Assembly (NCBI RefSeq): GCF_900102625.1
Contig: NZ_FMZC01000007.1
Coordinates: forward strand, 1-64,000
Direction: 5' to 3'
DNA length: 64,000 bases
DNA from: Paracidovorax valerianellae
Lineage (GTDB): Bacteria > Pseudomonadota > Gammaproteobacteria > Burkholderiales > Burkholderiaceae_C
The position numbers and the translations under genes are program-made. The notes beneath the pieces were generated by a model, which worked only from the letters and a program-made list of their open reading frames with translations, was not told where the DNA came from and did no database searches. Positions 10,976 to 20,255 of this stretch are shown in pieces; the stretch's first letter is position 1, and every line of letters starts with the position of its first letter.

Positions 10976-11215
10976 TTACGGCGAGCGGTGCAGCCGCGGG
11001 GCGGAGAGCATGCCGCGCTCTTCCTCGATGATCTGGTCGAGCTGGCGGCGCGACGGAGACGCCGCCACCCGCGCCAGCATGGCCTGCAGCCGCACCACGT
11101 CGGCCACAGAAGGCGCCACCTTCACCTGCGCGATGGCCGCCTGGGTGTTGCCGCCCTGGATGAGGGCGAAGACCTTGCCGGCCCACTCGTCTTTGTCTTT
11201 CGAATTGCGTGCCAT
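10976..11215 (-). CDS. Small conserved hypothetical protein, 79 residues
   Basis: Charged N-terminus (MARNSKDKDEWAGKVFALIQ) followed by GGNTQAAIAQVKVAPSVADV and a helical stretch with VRLQAMLARVAAS. No cysteine or hydrophobic segment is present. I do not recognise a named family. It lies upstream of moaE with a 46-base gap and may be co-transcribed. Codon use with G/C in third positions is normal for the window, supporting a real gene. Confidence 0.55.
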   Translation of the reverse strand: MARNSKDKDEWAGKVFALIQGGNTQAAIAQVKVAPSVADVVRLQAMLARVAASPSRRQLDQIIEEERGMLSAPRLHRSP

Positions 11216-11413
11216 GCGGCGTTGTCCTTGTCCTGGTGCGTGCTTGCGTGTATGCGTATGTGCGTTCGCAAAGCGCGATTGTCACGGGAAACCCGGCGGC
11301 CGGGCAGCACCGGGCAAACAGCGCCTTTGCTAAAGTGCCCAGCTTCCACGGCATGCCGCTGCGCCTTCTGCCGAGCGCGCCACCCGCCGCCGCCCCTTTC
11401 GCCCGAGTTCCGC

Positions 11414-11668
11414 ATGGCCACCCAGACCGTCACCACCGACCGCTACAAGCTCTTTCCGTCCCCGCGCAACCAGCACCGCGTGGTGTTCGAGCACGAGGTC
11501 TTCCAGCCCCATCCTTACGCGCTGATCGATCTGCCGAGCTACGACCTGCGGGGCCGCTACAGCCTGTTCGCCGCCCACCGCCTGGCCGACGGCAAGATGG
11601 GCCAGCTCGCCACGTTCGAGCTGGCCGAGGACGCCCAGCGTTTCGAGCGCCTTTTCACGCCCGACTGA
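11414..11668 (+). CDS. Small hypothetical protein, 84 residues
   Basis: Begins MATQTVTTDRYKLFPSPRNQ. The sequence LIDLPSYDLRGRYSLFAAHRL and the end AEDAQRFERLFTPD suggest a compact alpha/beta domain without membrane or metal motifs. Not recognised as a named family. The gene is followed after 50 bases by another small unknown gene on the same strand, so the two probably form a unit. It is divergent from the gene at 10976-11215. Confidence 0.6.
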   Translation: MATQTVTTDRYKLFPSPRNQHRVVFEHEVFQPHPYALIDLPSYDLRGRYSLFAAHRLADGKMGQLATFELAEDAQRFERLFTPD

Positions 11669-11718
11669 CCGATCCGACGAACGAACGACCAGACGAACCC
11701 ACAAGCCTTTCGCGCGCC

Positions 11719-12069
11719 ATGTACGACGACAACCAGATCCACGTCCCGCCCTCGTTCCTGAGCGTGTACAGCGATGCCCGCCAGCGCCTGTCCGAGCCGG
11801 CCGACGTGGTGCGCGCGCGCTACGAACTGTGCGAAGACCTGGCCTGCCACCTCGTGAAGCAGGCGCAGACGCTGTACCACGTGCAGGCGCCGTCAGAAGC
11901 CGAAATCCTGCTGCGCATCCACGCCGGGTTGGCTGGCGCCGAGTCGGGCGTGGCGCCGGGCGAGGCCCGCTGGATCGTGCTGCGCCTGGCCGAGCTGCTG
12001 GAATGGCGCTGTCCGGAATTGCCCGACACGTCGATCGACACTGCGCCGGGCGACGCTGCTCCGGCTTAA
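11719..12069 (+). CDS. Small hypothetical protein, 116 residues
   Basis: Start chosen at MYDDNQIHVPPSFLSVYSDA; the frame is open much further upstream, but that part overlaps the preceding gene. The central sequence RYELCEDLACHLVKQAQTLY and the segment EAEILLRIHAGLAG are helical, with two Cys in ELCEDLAC and another in WRCPELP. No named family is recognised; similar proteins are carried by other Comamonadaceae as I recall. It ends 315 bases before the DapA-like gene. Confidence 0.55.
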   Translation: MYDDNQIHVPPSFLSVYSDARQRLSEPADVVRARYELCEDLACHLVKQAQTLYHVQAPSEAEILLRIHAGLAGAESGVAPGEARWIVLRLAELLEWRCPELPDTSIDTAPGDAAPA

Positions 12070-12140
12070 CCTTGCCGAGCACATGAGCACATGAGCACCG
12101 AAGCGCCACGGCAGGCGCGCAGGTGCCGGCGTGACCGCTC

Positions 12141-12146
12141 TATACT
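12141..12146 (+). promoter_or_regulatory. Possible -10 element for the DapA-like leader
   Basis: TATACT starts 13 bases before the ATG of the short leader frame at 12154. No good -35 hexamer is seen at the expected distance, so the call is tentative. If real, the transcript would begin at or next to the ATG (a leaderless message). Confidence 0.35.
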
Positions 12147-12153
12147 GCCCGCC

Positions 12154-12240
12154 ATGCCTTCGCACTCCCATTCGCTCCCGCTGACCATCCGGTCCGCGGT
12201 GGCGTGCGCAGGCAAAGCCAAAAAACCCCAGCTCATCTGA
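12154..12240 (+). CDS. Candidate 28-residue leader peptide upstream of the DapA-like gene
   Basis: Short frame MPSHSHSLPLTIRSAVACAG followed by KAKKPQLI and TGA. Three of its last eight codons are lysine (K21, K23, K24) and the gene downstream belongs to the family of the first lysine-pathway enzyme. The last codons (12229-12240) are themselves one arm of two alternative RNA helices described at 12229-12321. This is the arrangement of a translation-sensing leader. There is no Shine-Dalgarno sequence; translation would need leaderless initiation. Whether the frame is translated is unknown. Confidence 0.4.
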   Translation: MPSHSHSLPLTIRSAVACAGKAKKPQLI

Positions 12241-12321
12241 CCGGAGCTGCGGTTCCGTCCGGATGAGCGACGGAACCGCGCGGCAGGCACCCCTCCCCCT
12301 TCTCCTTTTTCGGCCTGCCGC
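12229..12321 (+). promoter_or_regulatory. Structured leader RNA with competing helices before the DapA-like gene
   Basis: Helix A: 12249-12259 with 12269-12279, 11 perfect pairs, 9-base loop. Helix B: 12231-12239 with 12260-12268, 9 pairs with one G-T, which uses the entire loop of helix A and the last codons of the leader frame. Helix C: 12229-12234 with 12244-12249. Helix D: 12280-12288 with 12313-12321, 9 pairs; its loop holds TCCTTT (12303-12308), complementary to AAAGGA (12372-12377), the ribosome-binding site of the DapA-like gene. No T-run follows any helix, so a simple intrinsic terminator is not supported. I do not match it to a known riboswitch class. Confidence 0.5.
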
Positions 12322-12384
12322 AATGACGGTCGGCGCACGCATCCCTGGACGGCTCCCTCGGTCGTTGTTCGAAAGGATGTTCCC

Positions 12385-13344
12385 GTGCGTTCAGATTCCG
12401 TTTCTTTCATTGTTTCCACCAGCAACCTCGACGGTCCTGCGCCCCGTTCGCGCGGCGATTTTTCGGGGCTCTGGATTCCACTCGTCACGCCGTTTCGCCA
12501 GGGCGCGGTGGACCATGCCGCCTTGAAGGCCCTGGTGCAGCGGCTGCGCGGCACCGGCATCGCGGGCTTCATGGCCTGTGGCTCCACCGGGGAAGTGGGG
12601 GCACTCGATGTGCGCGAGCAGGACGCCGTGCTCGCCACGGTGATCGAACATGCGGCCGGCCTGCCGGTGGTGATGGGCCTGTCGGGCTGCCATCTGGGCC
12701 ACGTGCTGTCGCGCGTGCGCGATCTGAGCGCACAGCCGCTGGCAGGGCTGCTGGTGCCGGCGCCCTATGCCATCCGACCGTCCCAGGCGGGGCTTCAACA
12801 GTGGTTCCAGGCGATTGCCGATGCCAGCGCGGCCCCGCTCATCCTCTACGACATTACTTACCGCACCGGGGCCACGCTGGAGCTGGCCACGCTGCGAAGC
12901 CTGGGAACCCACCCGAACATCCGCGCCGTGAAGGACTGCGGCGGCAACCCCGCCAAGACGCAGGCGCTGATCGCGGACGGCGCCCTGCAGATCCTGGCCG
13001 GCGAAGACGCCCAGGCATTCACCACCGTCGCCCTGGGCGGTGCCGGTGCGATCGCCGCCAGCGCGCATTGGCAGACAGCGCAGTGGGTCGCCTGCCTGGA
13101 CGCCATCGCGGCGGGCGATCTGGCGCAAGCCCGAAGGGAGTGGCAGACGATCACACCTTGGGTGGACGCGTTCTTTGCCGAACCCAACCCTGCGCCGATC
13201 AAGGCGTTGCTGGCGGCCGAGGGGTGGATGGCGGACGAGTTGCGATCACCGATGACCTCGGCCTCGCCGGAACTCGTGCAGCGGCTGCGGCGCGCATTGG
13301 CGGCCATGCAGGGCGCCGAGCCCGCTGAGGTCCGCGGGTCCTGA
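12385..13344 (+). CDS. DapA-family class I aldolase/synthase (dihydrodipicolinate synthase-like)
   Basis: 319 residues in a TIM-barrel DapA fold. The start is GTG at 12385, supported by AAAGGA eight bases upstream. Family motifs are GLWIPLVTPF at the first strand, CGSTGEVGAL (DapA itself usually has GTTGE), LILYDITYRTGATLELATL with the Tyr and RTG of the pyruvate site, and RAVKDCGGNPAKT with the Schiff-base lysine. The Schiff-base chemistry on pyruvate is therefore expected. The GSTGE and YDITYRTG variants and the N-terminal extension of about 25 residues make true dihydrodipicolinate synthase less certain; a second DapA paralogue or a related aldolase is possible. It ends four bases before the convergent moaD gene. 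Confidence 0.8.
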   Translation: MRSDSVSFIVSTSNLDGPAPRSRGDFSGLWIPLVTPFRQGAVDHAALKALVQRLRGTGIAGFMACGSTGEVGALDVREQDAVLATVIEHAAGLPVVMGLSGCHLGHVLSRVRDLSAQPLAGLLVPAPYAIRPSQAGLQQWFQAIADASAAPLILYDITYRTGATLELATLRSLGTHPNIRAVKDCGGNPAKTQALIADGALQILAGEDAQAFTTVALGGAGAIAASAHWQTAQWVACLDAIAAGDLAQARREWQTITPWVDAFFAEPNPAPIKALLAAEGWMADELRSPMTSASPELVQRLRRALAAMQGAEPAEVRGS

Positions 13345-13348
13345 CGCT

Positions 13349-13600
13349 TCAGCCGCCCGTGACCGGGGGAAAGAACGCCACTTCCGCCCCATCGGCCAGC
13401 GCGGCGGATTCATCGCTCAGCGTCTGGTCGAGCGCCATGCGCACTGCGCGGCCACGGCCCAGGCTTTGCGCCCACGGTTCGCCGCGGGCGATGAGTTCGT
13501 CGCGCAGGGCGCCGAGCGTGGGCGCCTGGGTGGAGACGGTCTCGCTGCCCTGCCCCACGGCTTCGCGGATCGCGGCGAAATAGCGGATGGTGACGTTCAT
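13349..13600 (-). CDS. moaD: Molybdopterin synthase sulfur carrier subunit MoaD
   Basis: 83 residues beginning MNVTIRYFAAIREAVGQGSE and ending VAFFPPVTGG. The C-terminal Gly-Gly is the thiocarboxylated tail that delivers sulfur to molybdopterin, and AFFPPVTGG is diagnostic. The ATG at 13598-13600 overlaps the moeA stop codon (ATGA), so translation is coupled. The open frame continues upstream through moeA in another phase, but only this part is MoaD. Confidence 0.95.
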   Translation of the reverse strand: MNVTIRYFAAIREAVGQGSETVSTQAPTLGALRDELIARGEPWAQSLGRGRAVRMALDQTLSDESAALADGAEVAFFPPVTGG

Positions 13601-14829
13601 GACTGCAGCTCCGCCCAGGGGATGAAGCGCACGGTGTCGCCGTGCGCGATGGTCTGGCCGACCGGGTTGTCCACCACGCCGTCGCCCCAGGCCACCGAGG
13701 TGAGCACGCCCGACCCCTGGTGCGCGAACAGTTCCAGCCCGCCTGCGGCGTTGTGCCGCACGCGCAGAAACTCCCGTCGCCAGTCGGCGCGCGGCCAGTC
13801 GAAGTGGGCCGTGGCCGCCACGCCCTGGGGCACGACCGCCTGCACGCCCTGCAGCCGCAGCAGGAACGGGCGCACCAGCACGGCGAAGGTCATGAAGCTG
13901 GACACCGGGTTGCCCGGCAGCCCCATGAAGTGCGCGGCACCGATCCGGCCGTAGGCGAACGGTTTGCCCGGCTTCATGGCGATCTGCCACAGGTCCAGGC
14001 GACCCAGGGCTTCGACGGCGGGTTTGACGTGGTCTTCCTCGCCCACCGAGACACCGCCGCTGGTCAGGATGAGGTCATGCGCTCGGGCTGCGCTGCGCAG
14101 CGCAGCCAGCGTGTCCTCGCGCCGGTCGGGGACGATGCCCAGGTCGGTCACCGCGCAGCCCAGGCGCTGCAGCAGCGCCCGCAGAAAGAAGCGGTTGCTG
14201 TTGTAGATGGCACCGGGCGGCATCTGGCCGGGGGCGACGTCGCCGGGCATGACGAGTTCGTCGCCCGTCGAAAACAGCGCCACGCGCGGGCGCCGCGCCA
14301 CGGTCAGCCGCGCGAGGCCAATGCTGGCGGCCAGCCCCAAGGCGGCCGGGTTGAGCCGCGTACCCGCGGCCAGCACCTCGGCGCCGAATGCGATGTCTTC
14401 GCCGGCCCGGCGAATCCACTGGCCGGCGGCGGGAACGGCATTGATCTGCACGCGATCGCCATCCAGCGCCTCGCAGTCTTCCTGCATGGCGATCGCATCG
14501 GCCCCGGCCGGCACGGGTGCACCGGTGAAAATGCGCGCGGCCGTGCCGGCGGCCAGCGGCTCGCCCGCGCTGCCAGCAGCGATGCGCTGCGACACCGGCA
14601 ATGGCGCCCCCGGCGCGGCCACGTCGGCACGGCGCAGCGCATAGCCGTCCATGGCGCTGTTGTCATGCGGGGGCACCTGCAGCGGCGAGACGGCAGCCTC
14701 GGCCAGCACGCGGCCGTCGGCCTCGAAGGCGTCCACCGTATCGGTGCCGTCAAGCGGCGTGGCATGGGCCAGCAGATCGGCCAGCGCCTCGTTCAGGGGT
14801 TTCATCGGGGGGCGGGGGGCTGAGGACAT
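13597..14829 (-). CDS. moeA: Molybdopterin molybdenumtransferase MoeA
   Basis: 410 residues. MoeA ligates molybdate to adenylylated molybdopterin in the last general step of Mo-cofactor synthesis. Typical blocks are VPPHDNSAMDGYALR, RIFTGAPVPAGADAIAMQED, FSTGDELVMPGD, IYNSNRFFL, TSGGVSVGEEDHVK and FMGLPGNPVSSFMTF. The ATG abuts the mobB stop directly and the gene's own stop overlaps the moaD start, which gives a tight mobB-moeA-moaD operon. Confidence 0.95.
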   Translation of the reverse strand: MSSAPRPPMKPLNEALADLLAHATPLDGTDTVDAFEADGRVLAEAAVSPLQVPPHDNSAMDGYALRRADVAAPGAPLPVSQRIAAGSAGEPLAAGTAARIFTGAPVPAGADAIAMQEDCEALDGDRVQINAVPAAGQWIRRAGEDIAFGAEVLAAGTRLNPAALGLAASIGLARLTVARRPRVALFSTGDELVMPGDVAPGQMPPGAIYNSNRFFLRALLQRLGCAVTDLGIVPDRREDTLAALRSAARAHDLILTSGGVSVGEEDHVKPAVEALGRLDLWQIAMKPGKPFAYGRIGAAHFMGLPGNPVSSFMTFAVLVRPFLLRLQGVQAVVPQGVAATAHFDWPRADWRREFLRVRHNAAGGLELFAHQGSGVLTSVAWGDGVVDNPVGQTIAHGDTVRFIPWAELQS

Positions 14830-15390
14830 TCAAGGGGCTCCAAGCGGTGGCGGCGGAACATATTCGAAACGCGGCCCCTGGGCGATCAGCCAGTCGGCCA
14901 GGGCATCGATGGGGCCGGCCCATCCGTCGAAGACGGGCAGGCCGGTGGGCACCGGCAGGCGGCCGGGCGCGTCGGTGGAGATGGCGACGATGAACGGGTC
15001 TTCGGGGTAGCGCACCACGGGCTCGGTGCCATCGGGCGGGAGCCTGCACACCTCCACCTTGGGCAGGTCGCATTCCTTGAAACCCTCCACCAGGGCCCAG
15101 TCCACGCGCGGGTCCAGTTCGGCCAGCAGGCCATGGACCGTCGGCTCGACGGGCGGGTGCTCGAACTCGCGCATGAGCACCAGGCGCCGGCCCGAGGCGG
15201 CCACCACTTCGAACGCCCCGGCCTCGCGGTGGCGCCAGGTGTCTTTGCCGGGGTGATCGACATCGAATTTGTGGTGGGCATGCTTGACCACCGACACGCG
15301 CTGGCCGCGCTGGCGCAGCGCAGGGATGAGCCGCTCGATCAGCGTGGTCTTGCCGCTGCCCGAAAACCCGGCAAAGCCCACGACCTTCAT
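14830..15390 (-). CDS. mobB: Molybdopterin-guanine dinucleotide biosynthesis adapter MobB
   Basis: 186 residues with a P-loop GFSGSGKTTLIERLIP at the N-terminus (MKVVGFAGFSGSGKTTLIER), SVVKHAHHKFDVDHPGKDTW and DWALVEGFKECDLPKVEV, the standard MobB signature. MobB binds GTP and assists guanylylation of the cofactor to the bis-MGD form. It starts the mobB-moeA-moaD unit and lies 76 bases after thrC; that gap is filled by a dispersed repeat. Confidence 0.93.
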   Translation of the reverse strand: MKVVGFAGFSGSGKTTLIERLIPALRQRGQRVSVVKHAHHKFDVDHPGKDTWRHREAGAFEVVAASGRRLVLMREFEHPPVEPTVHGLLAELDPRVDWALVEGFKECDLPKVEVCRLPPDGTEPVVRYPEDPFIVAISTDAPGRLPVPTGLPVFDGWAGPIDALADWLIAQGPRFEYVPPPPLGAP

Positions 15391-15408
15391 GGCGACCTTT
15401 CGAGTTTT

Positions 15409-15446
15409 GCTATTAAATTAATAGCGATACATCCATTGAATACTGC
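15409..15446. repeat. Dispersed intergenic repeat, copy 2
   Basis: GCTATTAAATTAATAGC (15409-15425) is an AT-rich near-palindrome followed by gatacatccattgaatact, matching the core of the other copies. It lies between thrC and mobB. Confidence 0.7.
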
Positions 15447-15466
15447 GGCAGCGGCCTGTTTCGCAC

Positions 15467-16893
15467 TCAGGCGCAGTGGCGGCTGATGTAGGCCTTCACC
15501 AGGCCCACATCGGCCGGCATGACCTGTACGCGCTTGGGCAGCGCCTCGATGCCGTCGAACTTGGCCGGCCGCTCGGGCGGACGCCCCAGCGCTTCGACGA
15601 TGGTTTCGGCGAACTTGATCGGCAGCGCCGTTTCGAGCACCAGCATGGGCACGCCCGGCCGGTTGTGCTCGCGCGCCACCTTCACGCCATCGGCGGTGTG
15701 GGTGTCGATCGTCACGCCGAACCGCTGGAACGTGTCGCGGATCGTCGCGATGCGGTCGGCGTGCGTGCTCTTGCCGCTCACGAAGCCGTAGCGCCCGGCG
15801 GCATCGGCGAAGGCCGGATCGGCGCTGAGGTCGAACGCGCCCTCGCGCGACAGGGCATCGCCGAACAGCGCCTGCGTGCGCGCGCCGTCGCGGCCCAGCA
15901 GGTCGAACACGAAGCGTTCGAAGTTGCTGGCCTTGCTGATGTCCATCGACGGGCTCGACGTCTCGTGCGTGTCGGCGCTGCCGCGCACGCGATAGACGCC
16001 CGTGCGGAAGAACTCGTCCAGCACGTCGTTCTCGTTGGTCGCCACCACCAGCTGATCGATCGGCAGGCCCATCATGCGCGCCACATGGCCGGCGCAGACG
16101 TTGCCGAAGTTGCCCGACGGCACGGTGAAGCTCACCTTCTGGTCGTTCGTGTCGGTGGCCTGTACGTAGCCCGCGAAGTAATAGACGACCTGCGCCAGCA
16201 GGCGCGCCCAGTTGATCGAATTGACGGTGCCGATCTTGTACTGGCGCTTGAACGAGTGGTCGTTGCTGACCGCCTTGACGATGTCCTGGCAGTCGTCGAA
16301 CACGCCTTCGATGGCGAGGTTGTGGATGTTCTCGTCCTGCAGGCTGAACATCTGCGCCTGCTGGAACGCGCTCATGCGGCCATGCGGGCTGGTCATGAAC
16401 ACGCGCACGCCCTTCTTGCCGCGCATGGCGTACTCGGCCGCGCTGCCGGTGTCGCCACTGGTCGCGCCCAGGATGTTGAGCGTTTCGCCGCGGCGCGCCA
16501 GTTCGTACTCGAACAGGTTGCCCAGCAGTTGCATCGCCATGTCCTTGAAGGCCAGCGTGGGGCCGTTGGACAGGGCTTCGAGCCACAGGCTGTTTTCCAG
16601 GTGGCGCAGCGGCACGATCTCGCCGGTGCCGAACACCTCGGCCGTGTACGTCTTCTCGCACAGGGCCTTGAGGTCGGCCGCCGGAATGTCGTCGATGTAC
16701 AGCGACAGGATCTGAAAGGCCAGCTCCGCGTAGCCCTGCTCGTGGTATGCCTTGCGCAGCCGGGTGAGCGCCGCGTCGTCGATCTGCGGATAGCGCTCCG
16801 GCAGGTACAGCCCACCATCGGGCGCGAGGCCCTCCAGCAGGATGTCGCAGAAATGCTTGCGGTCTGCGTGACCGCGGGTCGAGAGGTACAGCA

Positions 16894-16894
<1 letters not shown>
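15467..16894 (-). CDS. thrC: Threonine synthase
   Basis: 475 residues from the ATG at 16892-16894 (MLYLSTRGHADRKHFCDILL). PLP-dependent conversion of O-phosphohomoserine to threonine. The PLP lysine is in GPTLAFKDMAMQLLGNLFEY; LNILGATSGDTGSAAEYAMR forms the phosphate loop, and the VPSGNFGNV motif follows. The length and the N-terminal DGGLYLPERYP place it in the long (bacterial/fungal) ThrC class. Its start overlaps the hom stop codon by ATGA, so the two are one unit. Confidence 0.96.
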
Positions 16895-18255
<1,361 letters not shown>

Positions 18256-18282
18256 GATCGAATTACCAGTCAAATTGCACTG

Positions 18283-18321
18283 CAGCGCTTGATATATAAG
18301 CGCCGGCAGCTATGAAAATAG
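18283..18321. repeat. Dispersed repeat, second sub-type (CAGCGCTT...AAGCGC...GGCAGCTAT)
   Basis: cagcgcttgatatataagcg followed by ccggcagctatgaaaa. It shares the AAGCGCTGGCAGCTAT arm with the large hairpin at 44501-44539. It lies in the 5' region of hom. Confidence 0.65.
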
Positions 18322-18331
18322 GAGTACGGAC

Positions 18332-19561
18332 TCAAACGGTGCCGTGCTGCTGCCGGTACTTGGCGAGGAAGTCCGCCAGGCGGCCGATGGCCACCCGCAG
18401 ATCGTCTTCGTGCGGCAGGAACACGATGCGGAAATGCTGCTGATCGGGATAGTTGAAGCCCGATCCCTGCACCAGCATCACGCGCGTGGCGCGCAGCACC
18501 TCCATGAAGAATTGGCGGTCGTCGGCGATGGGGTACATCGCGGGGTCCAGGCGGGGGAACATGTAGAGCGCCGCCTTGGGTTTCACGCAGCTCACGCCCG
18601 GGATCGCCGAGATGAGTTCATAGGCCAGGTCGCGCTGGCGCCGCAGGCGCCCGCCTTCCCGGACCAGGTCGTTGATGCTCTGGTAGCCGCCCAGCGCCGT
18701 CTGGATGGCCCACTGGCCGGGCACGTTGGAGCCCAGCTTGATGTTGGCGAGCATGTTGATGCCCTCGATGTAATCGCGGGCCACTTCCTTGTTGCCCGAG
18801 ATCACCATCCAGCCCGCGCGGTAGCCGCACGAGCGATAGGCCTTGGACAGCGAATTGAAAGTGAGCGTCAGCACGTCGGTGGACAGGCTGGCCATCGCCG
18901 TGTGCTTCACGCCGTCGTACAGCACCTTGTCGTACACCTCGTCGGCGAGCAGCACCAGGCCGTGCTCGCGCGCGATTTCCACGAGCGCCTTGAGCAGTTC
19001 GTCGGAATACAGGGCGCCCGTGGGATTGTTGGGGTTGATGACCACCAGGCCCTTGGTGCGGGGCGTGATCTTGGCGCGGATGTCGTCCAGGTTGGGCATC
19101 CAGCCGTTGGCTTCGTCGCAGGCGTAGTGCACGGGCTTGCCGCCCGACAGGCTGGCGACGGCCGTCCACAACGGATAGTCGGGCGCGGGCACCAGCAGTT
19201 CGTCGCCATCGTCGAGCAGCGCGTTGGTGGCCATGCCGATCAGGTCGCTTGCGCCGTTGCCCAGGTAAATGTCGTCGAGCGTCACGCCCACCACGCCCTG
19301 CTGCTGGCTGTAGTGCATGACGGCCTTGCGCGCCGCGAAGATGCCCTTGCTGTCCGAATAGCCTGCCGAGTTGGGCAGGTTGCGGATCATGTCCTGCTGG
19401 ATCTCTTCGGGGGCGTCGAAGCCGAACGGCGCGAGGTTGCCGATGTTCAGCTTGATGATCTTCTGCCCCTCGTCCTCCATCTGCTTGGCCGCGTCCACGA
19501 TCGGGCCCCGGACATCGTAGAGAACGTTACTGAGCTTTGCGGATTTATGGATGGTCTTCAT
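18332..19561 (-). CDS. alaA: PLP-dependent aminotransferase, AlaA (glutamate-pyruvate) type
   Basis: 409 residues from MKTIHKSAKLSNVLYDVRGP. Fold-type I class I aminotransferase: NIGNLAPFGFDAPEEIQQDM, PAPDYPLWTAVASLSGG, VINPNNPTGALYSDELL, ADEVYDKVLYDGVKH and the PLP lysine in FNSLSKAYRSCGYRAGWMV. Block-by-block similarity to E. coli AlaA is high as I recall it, so transfer between glutamate and pyruvate is the likely main reaction, though related enzymes also make other amino acids. It lies 76 bases upstream of hom on the same strand, the usual order alaA-hom-thrC in this group. Confidence 0.85.
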   Translation of the reverse strand: MKTIHKSAKLSNVLYDVRGPIVDAAKQMEDEGQKIIKLNIGNLAPFGFDAPEEIQQDMIRNLPNSAGYSDSKGIFAARKAVMHYSQQQGVVGVTLDDIYLGNGASDLIGMATNALLDDGDELLVPAPDYPLWTAVASLSGGKPVHYACDEANGWMPNLDDIRAKITPRTKGLVVINPNNPTGALYSDELLKALVEIAREHGLVLLADEVYDKVLYDGVKHTAMASLSTDVLTLTFNSLSKAYRSCGYRAGWMVISGNKEVARDYIEGINMLANIKLGSNVPGQWAIQTALGGYQSINDLVREGGRLRRQRDLAYELISAIPGVSCVKPKAALYMFPRLDPAMYPIADDRQFFMEVLRATRVMLVQGSGFNYPDQQHFRIVFLPHEDDLRVAIGRLADFLAKYRQQHGTV

Positions 19562-19638
19562 GCGCAGGCAGAAAAAAGCGGAGGGCCGGACACGGGGCGG
19601 GATGACCCGCCAGAGGGCATTGCCTCTCTGGCGAAACT

Positions 19639-19644
19639 TATAAT
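19639..19644 (+). promoter_or_regulatory. Possible -10 element, with dyads, in the alaA/Mth938 divergent region
   Basis: TATAAT lies 89 bases before the start of the Mth938-like gene. Just upstream are two inverted repeats: GCGGG/CCCGC (19597-19610) and CGCCAGAG/CTCTGGCG (19608-19615 with 19626-19633). The dyads could be operator or RNA structure. No -35 is convincing. Confidence 0.35.
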
Positions 19645-19732
19645 TTGACCACAGTTCCCGCAGCGCCCCGGGGCCCTTGGCCCCTTGCAGCGCACCCTTT
19701 CTCCCCGAACGGGCGCACCCCGCCCCCGACGC

Positions 19733-20110
19733 ATGAAATTCCAGCCCGACCGCTCCGAAACGCAGAACATCAGCGCCTACGGCCCCGGCTGGATCGGCGT
19801 GGATGGCGAAAAGCTCACGACCAGCCTGATCCTCGGCTCCCGCGGGCTGCGCCAGGAATGGGCCTGCACGCACTTCGAAGACCTGACGCCCGCGCATTTC
19901 GCGCAACTGGCCGAACTCGATGCCGAACTCATCATTTTCGGCAGCGGTTCGCGCAATCGCTTTCCGCCGCCCGCCTGGCTGCAGCCGCTGATGGCCAAGC
20001 GAATGGGGCTGGAAACCATGGACACGCAGGCCGCCTGCCGCACCTACAACATCCTCGCCGGAGAGGGCAGAAACGTGGTCGCAGCCCTGCTGCTCGAACC
20101 TTCTGCTTGA
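19733..20110 (+). CDS. Mth938-like (DUF498) domain protein
   Basis: 125 residues from MKFQPDRSETQNISAYGPGW. The Mth938/NDUFAF3 fold is recognised by GPGWIGVDGEKLTTSLIL, ELIIFGSGSRNRFPPPAWLQ and METMDTQAACRTYNILAGEG-like sequence at the end. These are small single-domain proteins of unclear role in bacteria; the eukaryotic relative helps assemble complex I. It is divergent from alaA and precedes the peroxiredoxin gene by 145 bases. Confidence 0.8.
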   Translation: MKFQPDRSETQNISAYGPGWIGVDGEKLTTSLILGSRGLRQEWACTHFEDLTPAHFAQLAELDAELIIFGSGSRNRFPPPAWLQPLMAKRMGLETMDTQAACRTYNILAGEGRNVVAALLLEPSA

Positions 20111-20255
20111 GTTGTGTATCTTGGTTACAGACTGCGATTCGCGAAAGAGTCCGTTTCAAGGTAAAATCTCGGGTTGCGGTCGGGGGCCCTCCAAGAGCAA
20201 TAACACACCGCTCCCCCGGCTATTCAACGACTACATCCAGAGAGATTGAAGTGCC

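Noticed and set aside
12249-12279. Rho-independent terminator before the DapA-like gene
   Set aside because: The stem is strong but is followed by GCGGCAGGCACCCC, not a T-run, so it is treated as a regulatory fold instead.
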